DNA of 64,000 nt from Prosthecobacter debontii (GTDB lineage Bacteria; Verrucomicrobiota; Verrucomicrobiia; Chthoniobacterales; Chthoniobacteraceae), in contig CAMAUI010000002.1 in assembly GCA_945861385.1 (NCBI GenBank), positions 1 to 64,000 on the forward strand. Direction: 5' to 3'. The notes under the pieces were generated by a model. That model saw only the letters and a program-made list of their open reading frames with translations. It ran no database searches and had not been told where the DNA came from. Each line of letters opens with the position of its first letter. The first letter of the stretch is position 1. Both the position numbers and the translations under genes were made by a program. Positions 28,093-37,658 of this stretch are shown piece by piece.

Positions 28093-31000
28093 AAGCAGCC
28101 ATCATCGCTCCGCGTGATGCAGCGCCCGCAAGCGCCAGCAGCGTCCCATGTCATTCCAGCGCCGCCCGCAATGGCCGCGCGCAACGCATCACGCGGAGCG
28201 GTGATGGCTACTTTGCGCTGCTCGCCCTGCTCGCGCTGCTCGCACCGTTCGCTGCGCAGGCGGTGGATTTTGAAAAAGACATCCGCCCCGTGCTGCGCGA
28301 GCGGTGCGTGGAATGTCACGGCGCAGAGAAACAAAAGGCCGGCCTCCGCCTCGACGCTCGCTCGCTCGCGCTGAAAGGTGGCGACGACGGCCCCGTAATC
28401 GTCGCGGGCAAGAGCGCGGAGAGCGCGATTTTCCAGCGCATCACGAGCACCGACAAAGACGAGCGGATGCCGTCGAAAGGCGATCCGCTCACCGCCACGC
28501 AAATCGCCGCGTTTCGCGAGTGGCTCGACGCCGGCGCTGCGTGGCCGGAGACCGCCGCTGACATCGCCGCCGCACGCGACAAACGGCTCGATCATTGGGC
28601 GTGGCAGCCGGTGGCCAGCAAGCAGTTGCCTGTCGCCAGCGTTCAGTCACCCGCCGAGCACCTCTCACTCCTCAGCCAGCAAGTGGACACCATCGTCACT
28701 GCGAAACTCACCGAGCGTGGCATCAAGCCGCTTCCCGAGGCCGATGCGCGCACGCTCATCCGCCGCCTCTATTTCGATCTCACCGGACTCCCCCCGACAT
28801 TCGAGGAGGTCGCCGCTTTCGAGAAGGCATGCGATCGGACGGATCATTCGGATCAAGTCCGCTCCCTCGTGGACAAACTCCTCGCCTCCCCCGCGTATGG
28901 CGAACGCTGGGCGCGGCACTGGCTCGACATCGCACACTACGCCGACACGCACGGCTTCGAGCGCGACCAGCGGCGGGACAACGCATGGCGTTACCGCGAC
29001 TGGGTCATCCGCGCGCTGAATGACGACATGCCCTACGACGAGTTCCTGCGCCTGCAAGTCGCCGGCGACGCGCTGCATGCCGATCGCAGCGATGCCATCA
29101 TCGCGACAGGCTTCCTCGCCGCGGGGCCGTGGGATTTTGTCGGCCAGGTGGAGACACCAAGCCCCGTGCTCAAGCGCGCCGCGCGCGCCGACGACCTCGA
29201 CGACATGGTGACGCAGGTGATGACCGCCGCCTGCGGCGTCACGATCAACTGCGCGCGCTGCCACGACCACAAACTCGACCCGATTTCGCAGCGCGAATAC
29301 TACGCGCTCACCGCGGTATTCGCGGGCGTGAAACGCGCGGAACGTGATGCAGCCCCGCGGGGGATGAAAGCTGACGCCGGGGAAAGGCCGCGACTCTCCG
29401 CGGAACTCAGCGCCGTCAACAAACAGCTTGTGCAAATCGGACAGCGCGGCCTGGATCTCGCCGACATCGTCGGCGGCGGCGACGGCACGGGCACGGGCAA
29501 AATGGGCGCGGGCATCGGCCTGCAAACCGGGCAGCAGCAAATCGAAGGCATCGCCGGACAGCGCCCGAAGCCCAACGTGCCCACGCCGGTCGCGGGCGAC
29601 TTCATTGACTGCGTGCTGCTGCCGAATGGCGACGGCGCGGACGAAATCGCCGTGAGCACGACGGGCGTGAAAGTGCGCGGCGTGCCGCAGACGAGCGGTG
29701 AGACATGGGACGCGATTCGCAACGGCGCAATCATCCCGCAGGGCACGACAAAAATCGGCGCGACGGACTACGCCGCCGACGGTCACTCGCTGCTCGGCCT
29801 CCATGCAAACTCCGCGATCACATTCGATCTCACGCCCTTCCGCGCCGCGCTGAAAACGGGTGCGCTGCGGTTCCGCGCCGCTGTCGGCTACGGCGGGCGG
29901 CCCGCCGCCGGCATGGGCGCGGATGTACGCATCTTTGTGGACGGCGCGGGCGTGTTCCTGAGCGAGAACGTCGGCCCGAAAAGCGCGCCCGTGCCGGTGG
30001 ACATCGCACTCCCGGAGGGCGCGCGTTTCCTCACGCTGATGAGCACCGAGGGCCGCGACGGGAACATCGGCTTCGACCAAATCTTTTACGGCGACCCGCG
30101 CATCACCGCCGCCGTGCAGCCCGCACTCACAGTCCTGGAGAAAGCGGAATCCGGACGTCTCATGGCGCGGAAGGACGAGCTGGAAAAGAAGCTGAAACCC
30201 CTGCCCGCACCCGCGAAATCATTGGTTTTCGGAATCAAGGCCGAGCCGCCGCCCATCGTGAAACTCCAGCATCGCGGCAGTCCCGAGGATCTCCGCGAGG
30301 AAGTCGCTCCCGGCACGCTCGCGTGCGTGGTCAGTCTCAAGCCCGCGTTCGGCGGCGGCAAGCTCACCGACGCGGAGCGCCGGATCGCGCTCGCGAACTG
30401 GATCACCGACCCTGCGAACCCGCTCACGGCGCGCGTCATCGTGAACCGGCTATGGCATCACCACTTCGGCACCGGGCTCGTGGACACGCCAAGCGACTTC
30501 GGCCTCGGCGGCGGGCGGCCCTCGCATCCCGAGCTGCTCGATTTTCTCGCGGCGGAACTCATCGCGCAAAAGTGGTCGCTCAAGGCCATGCACCGGATCA
30601 TCTGCAACAGCGCCGCGTACCGGCGGGCGACGGCAGTAACCAGCGGTCTGTCGCGCGAAGGGAACAATGCCGCCACCGCGAAGGACGCCGCCAACCGCCT
30701 GCTCTGGCGTGGCCCTGCCCGGAGGCTCGATGCGGAGTCGGTGCGCGACGCCATCCTCGCCGTGAGCGGAAAATTGAACCGTGAGATGCACGGCCCCGGC
30801 TGGCGCGACTTCGACTACAAGGAGGAATACGCGCCCGTGTATTCCTACAAGACGCCCGACTCGCCCGCGCTGTGGCGGCGCAGCATCTACCGCTTCATCG
30901 TGCGCACGACGCCGCATCAACTGCTCACCACGCTCGACTGCGCGAACCCCTCGAACCTCACCCCCGCGCGCAACGTCACAACCACCGCCCTGCAATCGCT

Positions 31001-31232
31001 CGCGCTGCTGAACAACGATTTCATCCTCCGCCAGTCCGCGCATTTCGCGGAGCGGGTGAAAGCGAACGCCGCCACGCCCGAAGCGCAGGCCTCACTCGCC
31101 TTCGCCTTCGCTTTCTCCCGTCAGCCGGACACCGGGGAGAAGACCGCCGCCGTCGCGCTCATCCAAAAACGCGGCCTCACCGAGCTGTGCCGGATGCTTT
31201 TCAACGCGAACGAATTTGTCTTCGTGGATTGA
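28089..31232 (+). CDS. PSD1/DUF1549/DUF1553 (planctomycete-type cytochrome c) domain protein
   Basis: DFEKDIRPVLRERCVECHGAEKQKAGLRLD; YFDLTGLPPTFEEV; ARHWLDIAHYADTHGFERD; NRLWHHHFGTGLVDTPSDFG. Confidence 0.9.
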   Translation: MKAAIIAPRDAAPASASSVPCHSSAARNGRAQRITRSGDGYFALLALLALLAPFAAQAVDFEKDIRPVLRERCVECHGAEKQKAGLRLDARSLALKGGDDGPVIVAGKSAESAIFQRITSTDKDERMPSKGDPLTATQIAAFREWLDAGAAWPETAADIAAARDKRLDHWAWQPVASKQLPVASVQSPAEHLSLLSQQVDTIVTAKLTERGIKPLPEADARTLIRRLYFDLTGLPPTFEEVAAFEKACDRTDHSDQVRSLVDKLLASPAYGERWARHWLDIAHYADTHGFERDQRRDNAWRYRDWVIRALNDDMPYDEFLRLQVAGDALHADRSDAIIATGFLAAGPWDFVGQVETPSPVLKRAARADDLDDMVTQVMTAACGVTINCARCHDHKLDPISQREYYALTAVFAGVKRAERDAAPRGMKADAGERPRLSAELSAVNKQLVQIGQRGLDLADIVGGGDGTGTGKMGAGIGLQTGQQQIEGIAGQRPKPNVPTPVAGDFIDCVLLPNGDGADEIAVSTTGVKVRGVPQTSGETWDAIRNGAIIPQGTTKIGATDYAADGHSLLGLHANSAITFDLTPFRAALKTGALRFRAAVGYGGRPAAGMGADVRIFVDGAGVFLSENVGPKSAPVPVDIALPEGARFLTLMSTEGRDGNIGFDQIFYGDPRITAAVQPALTVLEKAESGRLMARKDELEKKLKPLPAPAKSLVFGIKAEPPPIVKLQHRGSPEDLREEVAPGTLACVVSLKPAFGGGKLTDAERRIALANWITDPANPLTARVIVNRLWHHHFGTGLVDTPSDFGLGGGRPSHPELLDFLAAELIAQKWSLKAMHRIICNSAAYRRATAVTSGLSREGNNAATAKDAANRLLWRGPARRLDAESVRDAILAVSGKLNREMHGPGWRDFDYKEEYAPVYSYKTPDSPALWRRSIYRFIVRTTPHQLLTTLDCANPSNLTPARNVTTTALQSLALLNNDFILRQSAHFAERVKANAATPEAQASLAFAFAFSRQPDTGEKTAAVALIQKRGLTELCRMLFNANEFVFVD
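28099..28207. repeat. Palindromic element: 22-bp inverted repeat (21/22 match) with 65-bp loop, inside N-terminal coding region
   Basis: ccatcatcgctccgcgtgatgc (28099-28120) vs reverse complement of gcatcacgcggagcggtgatgg (28186-28207). Confidence 0.8.
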
Positions 31233-31263
31233 GCCGTTGAGCGGGCAGGCTGCGAACCTGCGG

Positions 31264-32553
31264 CTACTTCGGGGCCGCGATGCAGAAGAGATGCTTTTCG
31301 CCGCGGATGAGGAGCCGGTTGCCGATGGGGACGGGCGAAGCGATGACCGGCTCGCCCATTTTGTTTTCGGAGAGAACCTCAAATGCACCGTCAATTTTCG
31401 CGACGAAAATGACGCCATCCTCGCGGGCGGCGTAGATCTTTCCGTCGGCTGCGGCGGGTGACGAATAATAACTCGAACTTCCCTTTGGAAGATCGCCGGC
31501 CCATGCGGTTTTGCCTGTCGCCGGGTCAATGCACACGACCTGTCCGCGGTCGCGCACGAGGTAGATGCGGCCTTTGTACTCCAGCGGAGTCGGCACAAAG
31601 CTTCCCGTGTCCTCGCGCACCCACGCGCGGTGCGTGGCGGTGACGTTGCCCGCGCCGCCGAGCTTGATGCCGTGCAGGCGCGAGCCGCGGCCGAAGGGCA
31701 CCACTGCGATGTTGCCGGCGATCACCGGCGAGGCGACGGCCACCCAGTTGGCCTTCGCCTGGGGGTTGAAGTCGCCGCAAGTCCACAGCGTCGCGCCGGT
31801 CGCGGCGTCATGCGCCGTGAGATGCTCGCCGCCCCAGACGAGGAGCGCCTCCTTGCCCTCGTGCCGGATGACGATCGGGGTGGCATAGCTGTGATCACCT
31901 TCGCTCGGCGTCACGAAATTGCGGGCGACCTTCCAGCGCATTTCGCCGGTGGTCTTGTCGAAGGCCGCGACGTAGGACTCGCCGTGGTGCATCACAGCGG
32001 CGACGACGTTTTTTTCCGTGACCACGGGCGAGATGCCGTAATCCCAGTAGAGGGTGTCCTTGCCGAAGCGCTCGATCAGGTTGGTCTTCCAGCGCACCCT
32101 GCCGTCCATCTCGAAAACGGCGAGAGTGCCGCTCTTGAAATAGGTGAAGATGGCCGTGCCATCCGTAGCCGGCGACGGGTTGCTTCCGGAGCCGTTGCGG
32201 TTTTTCCCGGGGTTCTCGGGACCGAGAGGGGTTTGCCAGAGTGCGTTCCCGGACCAGTCGAAAGCGAGCAGCGTGTCCTTTCCGTTGGACGGTGCGGTGA
32301 GGTAGATGCGCTCGTTCCAAACGATGGGCGTGGAGCAGCCCTTGCCGGGCAGCGGAGCCTTCCACAGGACGTTGGTGGTGGAGTCCCACTTGACGGGATA
32401 GGAGCCGCTCTCGTTGCTGCCGTTGTCGAGCGGACCGCGCCAGCGGGGCCAGTTCGAGCCGGGGTCGGCCAGGGCCATGCCGGATAAAATGACCATGGCG
32501 ATCGCAAGGGTCCTTGTCGGTGTGGAATGAGCGGAGTGAAGGCGGCGAAGCAT
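31264..32553 (-). CDS. PQQ-binding-like beta-propeller repeat protein
   Basis: NWPRWRGPLDNGSNESGSYPVKWDSTTNVLWKAPLPGKGCSTPIVWNERIYLTAPSNGKDTLLAFDWSG. Confidence 0.9.
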   Translation of the reverse strand: MLRRLHSAHSTPTRTLAIAMVILSGMALADPGSNWPRWRGPLDNGSNESGSYPVKWDSTTNVLWKAPLPGKGCSTPIVWNERIYLTAPSNGKDTLLAFDWSGNALWQTPLGPENPGKNRNGSGSNPSPATDGTAIFTYFKSGTLAVFEMDGRVRWKTNLIERFGKDTLYWDYGISPVVTEKNVVAAVMHHGESYVAAFDKTTGEMRWKVARNFVTPSEGDHSYATPIVIRHEGKEALLVWGGEHLTAHDAATGATLWTCGDFNPQAKANWVAVASPVIAGNIAVVPFGRGSRLHGIKLGGAGNVTATHRAWVREDTGSFVPTPLEYKGRIYLVRDRGQVVCIDPATGKTAWAGDLPKGSSSYYSSPAAADGKIYAAREDGVIFVAKIDGAFEVLSENKMGEPVIASPVPIGNRLLIRGEKHLFCIAAPK

Positions 32554-32873
32554 GGCTCCATTCACTGCGAGACATTGGGAAATGACAAACCCAATTGCAC
32601 GGGGCGAGAAGTGCTGCCACAGCCTCAGTTTCCTCGCTGTGGGAGACGATGCTCCGGCGGCAATCCGCTCATTTTCGGATCGAGGGCCGCAAACTCCCGA
32701 AAATAGTTGTCGCTATCCTCCAAAAGCCGGCCATAGTGCACGCCCTGTTAGATAGCTTCTCTCTTTCGAGGCATGGTAGATCTTCGGTGAACCAAGTTCA
32801 GTGATGATTTTAGACCCGGCAGTCGGGAACAGTCTGTGAAAAGCGTCAGTTTGTCGGACAGTAATTACATCAC

Positions 32874-33206
32874 ATGAGCACAAAACTATACGTTGGAAAT
32901 CTCTCTTTTGAGACCACCGAAACCATCCTTCAGGATGCATTTGCCAAGCACGGCACAGTCACCGATTCGGTGATCATGATGGATCGCATGAGCAATCGCC
33001 CTCGCGGCTTTGGCTTCGTCACCATGAGCACCGCCGACGAGGCGCAAAAGGCCATTGATTCCTTGAATGGCACCGACCTCGACGGACGCACCCTCACTGT
33101 CAACCTCGCCAAACCGCGCGAAGACCGTGGCGGCGGCGGCGGCGGCGGTGGTGGTGGTGGTGGTGGCCGGCGCGCATTCAGCGGCGGCAATCGCGAGCGC
33201 TACTAA
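32874..33206 (+). CDS. RRM-type RNA-binding protein with glycine-rich tail
   Basis: [16 protein letters not shown] (RNP2), [10 protein letters not shown] (RNP1), polyG tail. Confidence 0.95.
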   Translation: MSTKLYVGNLSFETTETILQDAFAKHGTVTDSVIMMDRMSNRPRGFGFVTMSTADEAQKAIDSLNGTDLDGRTLTVNLAKPREDRGGGGGGGGGGGGGRRAFSGGNRERY

Positions 33207-33224
33207 GCCATTCGCAATTCCATT

Positions 33225-33266
33225 GGCGGGGCTTGGTTTGAAAAAACCAGGCCCCGCCTTCCTTTG
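33225..33266 (+). terminator. Rho-independent terminator after RRM gene
   Basis: ggcggggcttggtttgaaaaaaccaggccccgcc hairpin followed by ttccttt. Confidence 0.75.
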
Positions 33267-33339
33267 GCCGCATCCTTTTTGCCCGTCGGCGGGATGCGGA
33301 GTTTTAATTTCCGAGACGGCACGCATCAAAAATACATCC

Positions 33340-33555
33340 ATGAAAGAAGAAGCCATTGAAGTTGAAGGCCGGGTCCACACCATCCTGCCAAGCACCATGT
33401 TTCGGATCGAACTCGACAATAAGCACCTCGTGCTCGCGACCATCTGCGGCAAAATGCGCAAGCGATGGATCCGTCTTTCCGTGGGCGACCGTGTGAAGAT
33501 GGAAATCTCCCCCTATGACCTCAACAAAGGCCGCATCACCTGGCGGCTGAAGTAG
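33340..33555 (+). CDS. infA: Translation initiation factor IF-1
   Basis: [71 protein letters not shown]. Confidence 0.93.
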   Translation: MKEEAIEVEGRVHTILPSTMFRIELDNKHLVLATICGKMRKRWIRLSVGDRVKMEISPYDLNKGRITWRLK

Positions 33556-33609
33556 GACAGGCGCGGCAGGCATCCGTGCGCGGAGGCGCACGGTGAAGAT
33601 CATCCCGGC

Positions 33610-34431
33610 TCATGACACGGCGCTCAGGGCTGCCGTGGCATGGGCAGCAGCGCGGACATTGTGGACGCGAAAAATGTGCGCGCCACGCAGCACTCCGGCG
33701 ACCAGGCAGGCGATCGTGCCCGCGTCGCGCTCCGCAGGCGGAATGCCGAGCACCTCGCCGATCACGGTCTTGCGCGAAATGGGCAGAAGCAACGGGCGGT
33801 CGAAGCGCTGAAGGAGCATCAAGTCGCGAAGGATTCGGAGGTTGTCGTGGCGCTGCTTTGCGAAATCGAGGCCGGGATCGAGAATTGTCGCATCGGCGGG
33901 GAGCCCGGCGCGTGCGGTGAGTTCCAGTTTTTCGGCAAAGAACAAGCCGATCTGTTCCATGATGTCGTCGTAAGCGATGTGCGTGTGTGGAACCTTCGGC
34001 TCGCCGATGCTGTGCATGATGAGCAGCGCCGCACCGGTGTCAGCGCAAAGGCGCGCGTTCTCGTCCGATGGCAGCGCCCCGATGTCGTTGAGAATGTGCC
34101 CGCCGCGCGGCAGGACGCGACGGACGACGCCGGGACGCCAGGTGTTGATGGAAAGCGGGACGCGGGATTCCCACCGCTCGATGAAGCGGATGATCTGGGA
34201 GGCTTCGTCCTCCTCCTCGATGGGACTGCGGTTCGTTCGCGCGCTCTCTGCCCCGATGTCAATGATGTCCGCGCCGTCAGCTACGAGCGCGTGTGCTTTT
34301 TTCACTGCGGATGGGATGTCCACGATGCCGTCGCCGGAGAATGAATCCGCGACGAGATTCACAATGCCCATGATGAGCGGGCGGCGGGGAAATTCAAAAA
34401 TGTGGCCGCGGGCAGCGAGCTTCATTCGTGT
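33610..34431 (-). CDS. folP: Dihydropteroate synthase (divergent signature loops)
   Basis: LIMGIVNLVADSFSGDG...GADIIDIGAESARTNRSPI...HILNDIGAL...ILDPGLDFAK...RPLLLPISRKTVIG. Confidence 0.87.
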   Translation of the reverse strand, partial: TRMKLAARGHIFEFPRRPLIMGIVNLVADSFSGDGIVDIPSAVKKAHALVADGADIIDIGAESARTNRSPIEEEDEASQIIRFIERWESRVPLSINTWRPGVVRRVLPRGGHILNDIGALPSDENARLCADTGAALLIMHSIGEPKVPHTHIAYDDIMEQIGLFFAEKLELTARAGLPADATILDPGLDFAKQRHDNLRILRDLMLLQRFDRPLLLPISRKTVIGEVLGIPPAERDAGTIACLVAGVLRGAHIFRVHNVRAAAHATAALSAVS

Positions 34432-34543
34432 CAAACTATGGAAAAGCACAGTGCTGTCCCTCTCGAAATACGGCGCTCCCGTGCATCATTGTCACCGCTG
34501 TCCGAGTCATTGCCATCGTCCTGCCGTCGGTTACGCTCCCGGC

Positions 34544-35074
34544 ATGACCATCGAGCCAGCCATCACCATGCGGGAACTGACCGCCCAGTTTCCCGGCGCA
34601 CAGCGCGCGCTTTTCCGAAGCTATCACATCGGCGGTTGCGCGAGCTGCGGCTTCCAGCCGGATGAAACCCTCGCGCAAGTCTGCGCACGCAACGAGAATC
34701 TCCCGGTCAGCGAAGTCATCGCAACACTTCAGACCGCCCGGGCGGCCGATGAGAAAATGCAGGTCTCCCCCGCGGAGGCTGACGCACTTGTGAAAGCCGG
34801 GAAGGCCCGCCTGCTCGATGTCCGCAGCAAGGAGGAATGGGACGCAGTGCAGATTGCAGGCAGCACCTTCTTCACGCAGGAACTCATGCAGGAACTCGGC
34901 GGCTGGCCCCCGGATCAGCTCATCATCTTCGTCTGCCACCGCGGTGTTCGCAGCCTCGACGCCGCCGCGTATTTTGCCGGGCACGGCTTGGAAAATGTGC
35001 GCTCGCTGCGCGGCGGGATTGACGCGTGGAGCACGGAGGTGGATCCAAACCTGCCCCGCTACGAACTCGAGTAA
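34544..35074 (+). CDS. DUF1858-like domain fused to rhodanese domain
   Basis: GGCASCGFQPDETLAQVC N-terminal; ARLLDVRSKEEWDAVQIAG...QLIIFVCHRGVRSLDAAAYFAGHGLENVRSLRGGIDAWS. Confidence 0.86.
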   Translation: MTIEPAITMRELTAQFPGAQRALFRSYHIGGCASCGFQPDETLAQVCARNENLPVSEVIATLQTARAADEKMQVSPAEADALVKAGKARLLDVRSKEEWDAVQIAGSTFFTQELMQELGGWPPDQLIIFVCHRGVRSLDAAAYFAGHGLENVRSLRGGIDAWSTEVDPNLPRYELE

Positions 35075-35083
35075 TTCAAAGCC

Positions 35084-35560
35084 ATGGCCGACGACATCAT
35101 TCAAAATTTCGAGTCCGCAGAGCCAAGGAACCTCGGTGCGATGGAGAACGCCGACGCGGTCGGCACCGTGGGAAGCGCGGATTGCGGCGACATGCTGCGG
35201 ATGTGGATCAAGTTTCGCGACGACGGCGGGCGCAGGGTCATTGACAAGGCCACATTCCAGACCTTCGGCTGCCAGACCGCCATCGCCGTCGCGAGCCTCG
35301 CCACCGAACTCATCAAGGGCAAGACACCCGAGGAGGCGCTCGCCATGGACGGTGCCGCGCTCAGCGCCCCGCTCGGGCCGCTGCCACCGATGAAGATCCA
35401 CTGCGCGCAACTCGTGGAGGGCGCACTCAAGCAGGCTCTCGGCGCAACTACTCCGCCACCAGCAGCCCGGACTGAGACTTCGCCGACTTTGGTGGACAGC
35501 TTCAGCGGCAGCGCTGGGGAGCGGAAAGTGAAAGTCGTGCTGAAGCCCCCGAGCCAGTAG
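35084..35560 (+). CDS. IscU/NifU-like iron-sulfur cluster scaffold
   Basis: GSADCGDMLRMWIKF...TFGCQTAIAVASLATELIKGKTPEEAL...KIHCAQLVEGALKQAL, conserved Cys residues. Confidence 0.87.
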   Translation: MADDIIQNFESAEPRNLGAMENADAVGTVGSADCGDMLRMWIKFRDDGGRRVIDKATFQTFGCQTAIAVASLATELIKGKTPEEALAMDGAALSAPLGPLPPMKIHCAQLVEGALKQALGATTPPPAARTETSPTLVDSFSGSAGERKVKVVLKPPSQ

Positions 35561-35637
35561 GCGCCACGGTTGGGTCACCCGGCGACGGCTGGCCCGGCAT
35601 CTTTGCACTCAACAAGCGGGGCAGATTCTGGGATGTC

Positions 35638-36579
35638 ATGCGCATGCTCCGCACACTGCTCGCACTTCTCGCCGTCATTCTCACCGCGCACGCCGATGAT
35701 TTTCTCGCCGGCAAAAAGCGCATCCTGTTTCTCGGGGACAGCATCACCTACTCCGGTGGTTATGTGGATGCTTTTGAGGTTTTCCTCGCGGTGAAGCACC
35801 CGGATCGAGAGGTCACCGTGATTGATTGCGGCCTGCCGAGCGAGACCCTCAGCGGCTTGAGCGAAGCCGGTCACGCAGGCGGAAAGTTTCCGCGCCCCGA
35901 CCTCCACGAACGCCTCGATCGCGCGCTCGCCATCGCGAAGCCCGATCTTGTCTTCGCCTGCTACGGGATGAACTGCGGTATCTACCTCCCGCTCGACGAA
36001 ACGCGCTTCACCGCCTACCGCGCGGGCATCGAGAAGCTTCGCGCCAAGGTGAACGCAGCCGGGGCGGACATCGTGCATTTGACTCCGCCGGTCTTTGACG
36101 CGCTGCCGATCAAGTCCCGCGTGAAAACCGCGGACACGGTGAAAGACGGCGACATGTTCGAGGGCTACGACGGCGTGCTGGCGCGCTACTCCGCATGGCT
36201 CGTCGAGCAGGGAAAAAAGGAGAACTGGCGCGTGATTGACACGCACACCGCAATGGCCGACGCGATCGCCAGCGCGCGCAAAACAAACCCTGCATTCACG
36301 TTCGCCGGCGATGGCGTCCATTGCAACGACAAGGGCCACGCCGTCCTTGCCGCTGCGCTCATCAAGGGCCTTGGCGGATCGTTCGATCCGGACGTCTCCA
36401 ATCATGGCAAGCTATCCGGCCTCATCCGCCAGCGCCGCACAATCCTCTCCAACGCATATCTCACCGCCATTGGCCACAAGCGCCCCGGCATGGCCAAGGG
36501 CCTCCCGCTGGAGGAGGCAAACGCCAAGGCCGCTGAGCTGACTGCGCAAATCCGGACCGCGGCAACCGCAGCCAAGTGA
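35638..36579 (+). CDS. SGNH/GDSL hydrolase family protein
   Basis: KRILFLGDSITYSGGYV; VFACYGMNCGIY; FAGDGVHCNDKGHAVLA. Confidence 0.87.
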   Translation: MRMLRTLLALLAVILTAHADDFLAGKKRILFLGDSITYSGGYVDAFEVFLAVKHPDREVTVIDCGLPSETLSGLSEAGHAGGKFPRPDLHERLDRALAIAKPDLVFACYGMNCGIYLPLDETRFTAYRAGIEKLRAKVNAAGADIVHLTPPVFDALPIKSRVKTADTVKDGDMFEGYDGVLARYSAWLVEQGKKENWRVIDTHTAMADAIASARKTNPAFTFAGDGVHCNDKGHAVLAAALIKGLGGSFDPDVSNHGKLSGLIRQRRTILSNAYLTAIGHKRPGMAKGLPLEEANAKAAELTAQIRTAATAAK

Positions 36580-37613
36580 GCGAGCCGGCTCCGGGAAAGC
36601 CCATGCGCCGCCCGCGCTATCGCGGGACGCATCCGCGGCGGTTCGATGAAAAATACAAGGAGCGCGACCCGGCTCGCTACGCCGACGATGTGGCGAAGGT
36701 GCTCGCAAGCGGGAAGACGCCAGCAGGGATGCATGTCCCGATCATGGTGCGTGAAATCCTCGAAGTGCTCCGCATTCTGCCGGGCGAGACGGCCGTGGAC
36801 TGCACACTCGGATACGGCGGGCATGCACGCGAACTGCTCGCCGCGGTTCAGCCGGGCGGACGCCTCATCGCACTCGATCAGGATCCCATCGAGCTGCCAA
36901 AAGCCGAGGCGCGACTGCGGGCGCTTGGCTTTCCGCCGGCTTCGCTCGCAGTCCACCGCTCAAGCTACGCCGGACTGCCGGCGCTTCTCGACGGGGGCGG
37001 AGCGGATGCTCTGCTCGCGGATCTCGGGCTGTCCTCGATGCAGATTGATAACCCCGCCCGCGGGTTCACATTCAAAACGGAAGCCCCGCTCGACATGCGG
37101 ATGAACCCGCAGCGCGGACTGCCGGCAAGCGCGCTCCTCGACCGCACCGATGCGCGCACGCTTGCGGAATGGCTGGCGGAGAATGGCGACGAGCCGCACT
37201 CCGTAACGATCGCCGCAGCGATCCTCGGAGCGCTTCCGCTCTCCACCACGACACAGCTCGCCGGAGTTCTCCGCGCCACGCTGCAAAAGATCGCGCCCCG
37301 TCTCCGCGAAGACGACATGGAATCCAGCGTGCGCAGGGCGTTTCAAGCGATCCGCATCGCGGTGAACGACGAATTTGGCGCACTCGATACATTTCTACGG
37401 AACCTGCCGCGGTGCATGAACCCCGGCGGACGGATTGCGGTGCTGACGTTTCACTCCGGCGAGGACAGGCGGGTGAAGCACGCCTTCAAGTCCGGCCTGC
37501 GTGATGGCGTATATTCCGCCATCGCTGATGATGTGGGCCGCGCCACGCCCGGCGAGCAACGCGCCAACCCCCGCAGCTCCTCCGCAAAGCTGCGCTGGGC
37601 CATCCGCCGGTGA
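36576..37613 (+). CDS. rsmH: 16S rRNA (cytosine(1402)-N(4))-methyltransferase, N-terminally extended
   Basis: MHVPIMVREILEVLRILPGETAVDCTLGYGGHARELLA; ALLADLGLSSMQIDNPARGFTFKTEAPLDMRMN; RVKHAFKSGLRDG. Confidence 0.92.
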   Translation: MSEPAPGKPMRRPRYRGTHPRRFDEKYKERDPARYADDVAKVLASGKTPAGMHVPIMVREILEVLRILPGETAVDCTLGYGGHARELLAAVQPGGRLIALDQDPIELPKAEARLRALGFPPASLAVHRSSYAGLPALLDGGGADALLADLGLSSMQIDNPARGFTFKTEAPLDMRMNPQRGLPASALLDRTDARTLAEWLAENGDEPHSVTIAAAILGALPLSTTTQLAGVLRATLQKIAPRLREDDMESSVRRAFQAIRIAVNDEFGALDTFLRNLPRCMNPGGRIAVLTFHSGEDRRVKHAFKSGLRDGVYSAIADDVGRATPGEQRANPRSSSAKLRWAIRR

Positions 37614-37658
37614 ATCGTTTTCTCGCAAACACCCCTCCTCCGCCGCTACGCACACTGC

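Noticed and set aside
28665-30080. 471-aa minus-strand ORF
   Set aside because: Antisense to the DUF1549/DUF1553 gene.
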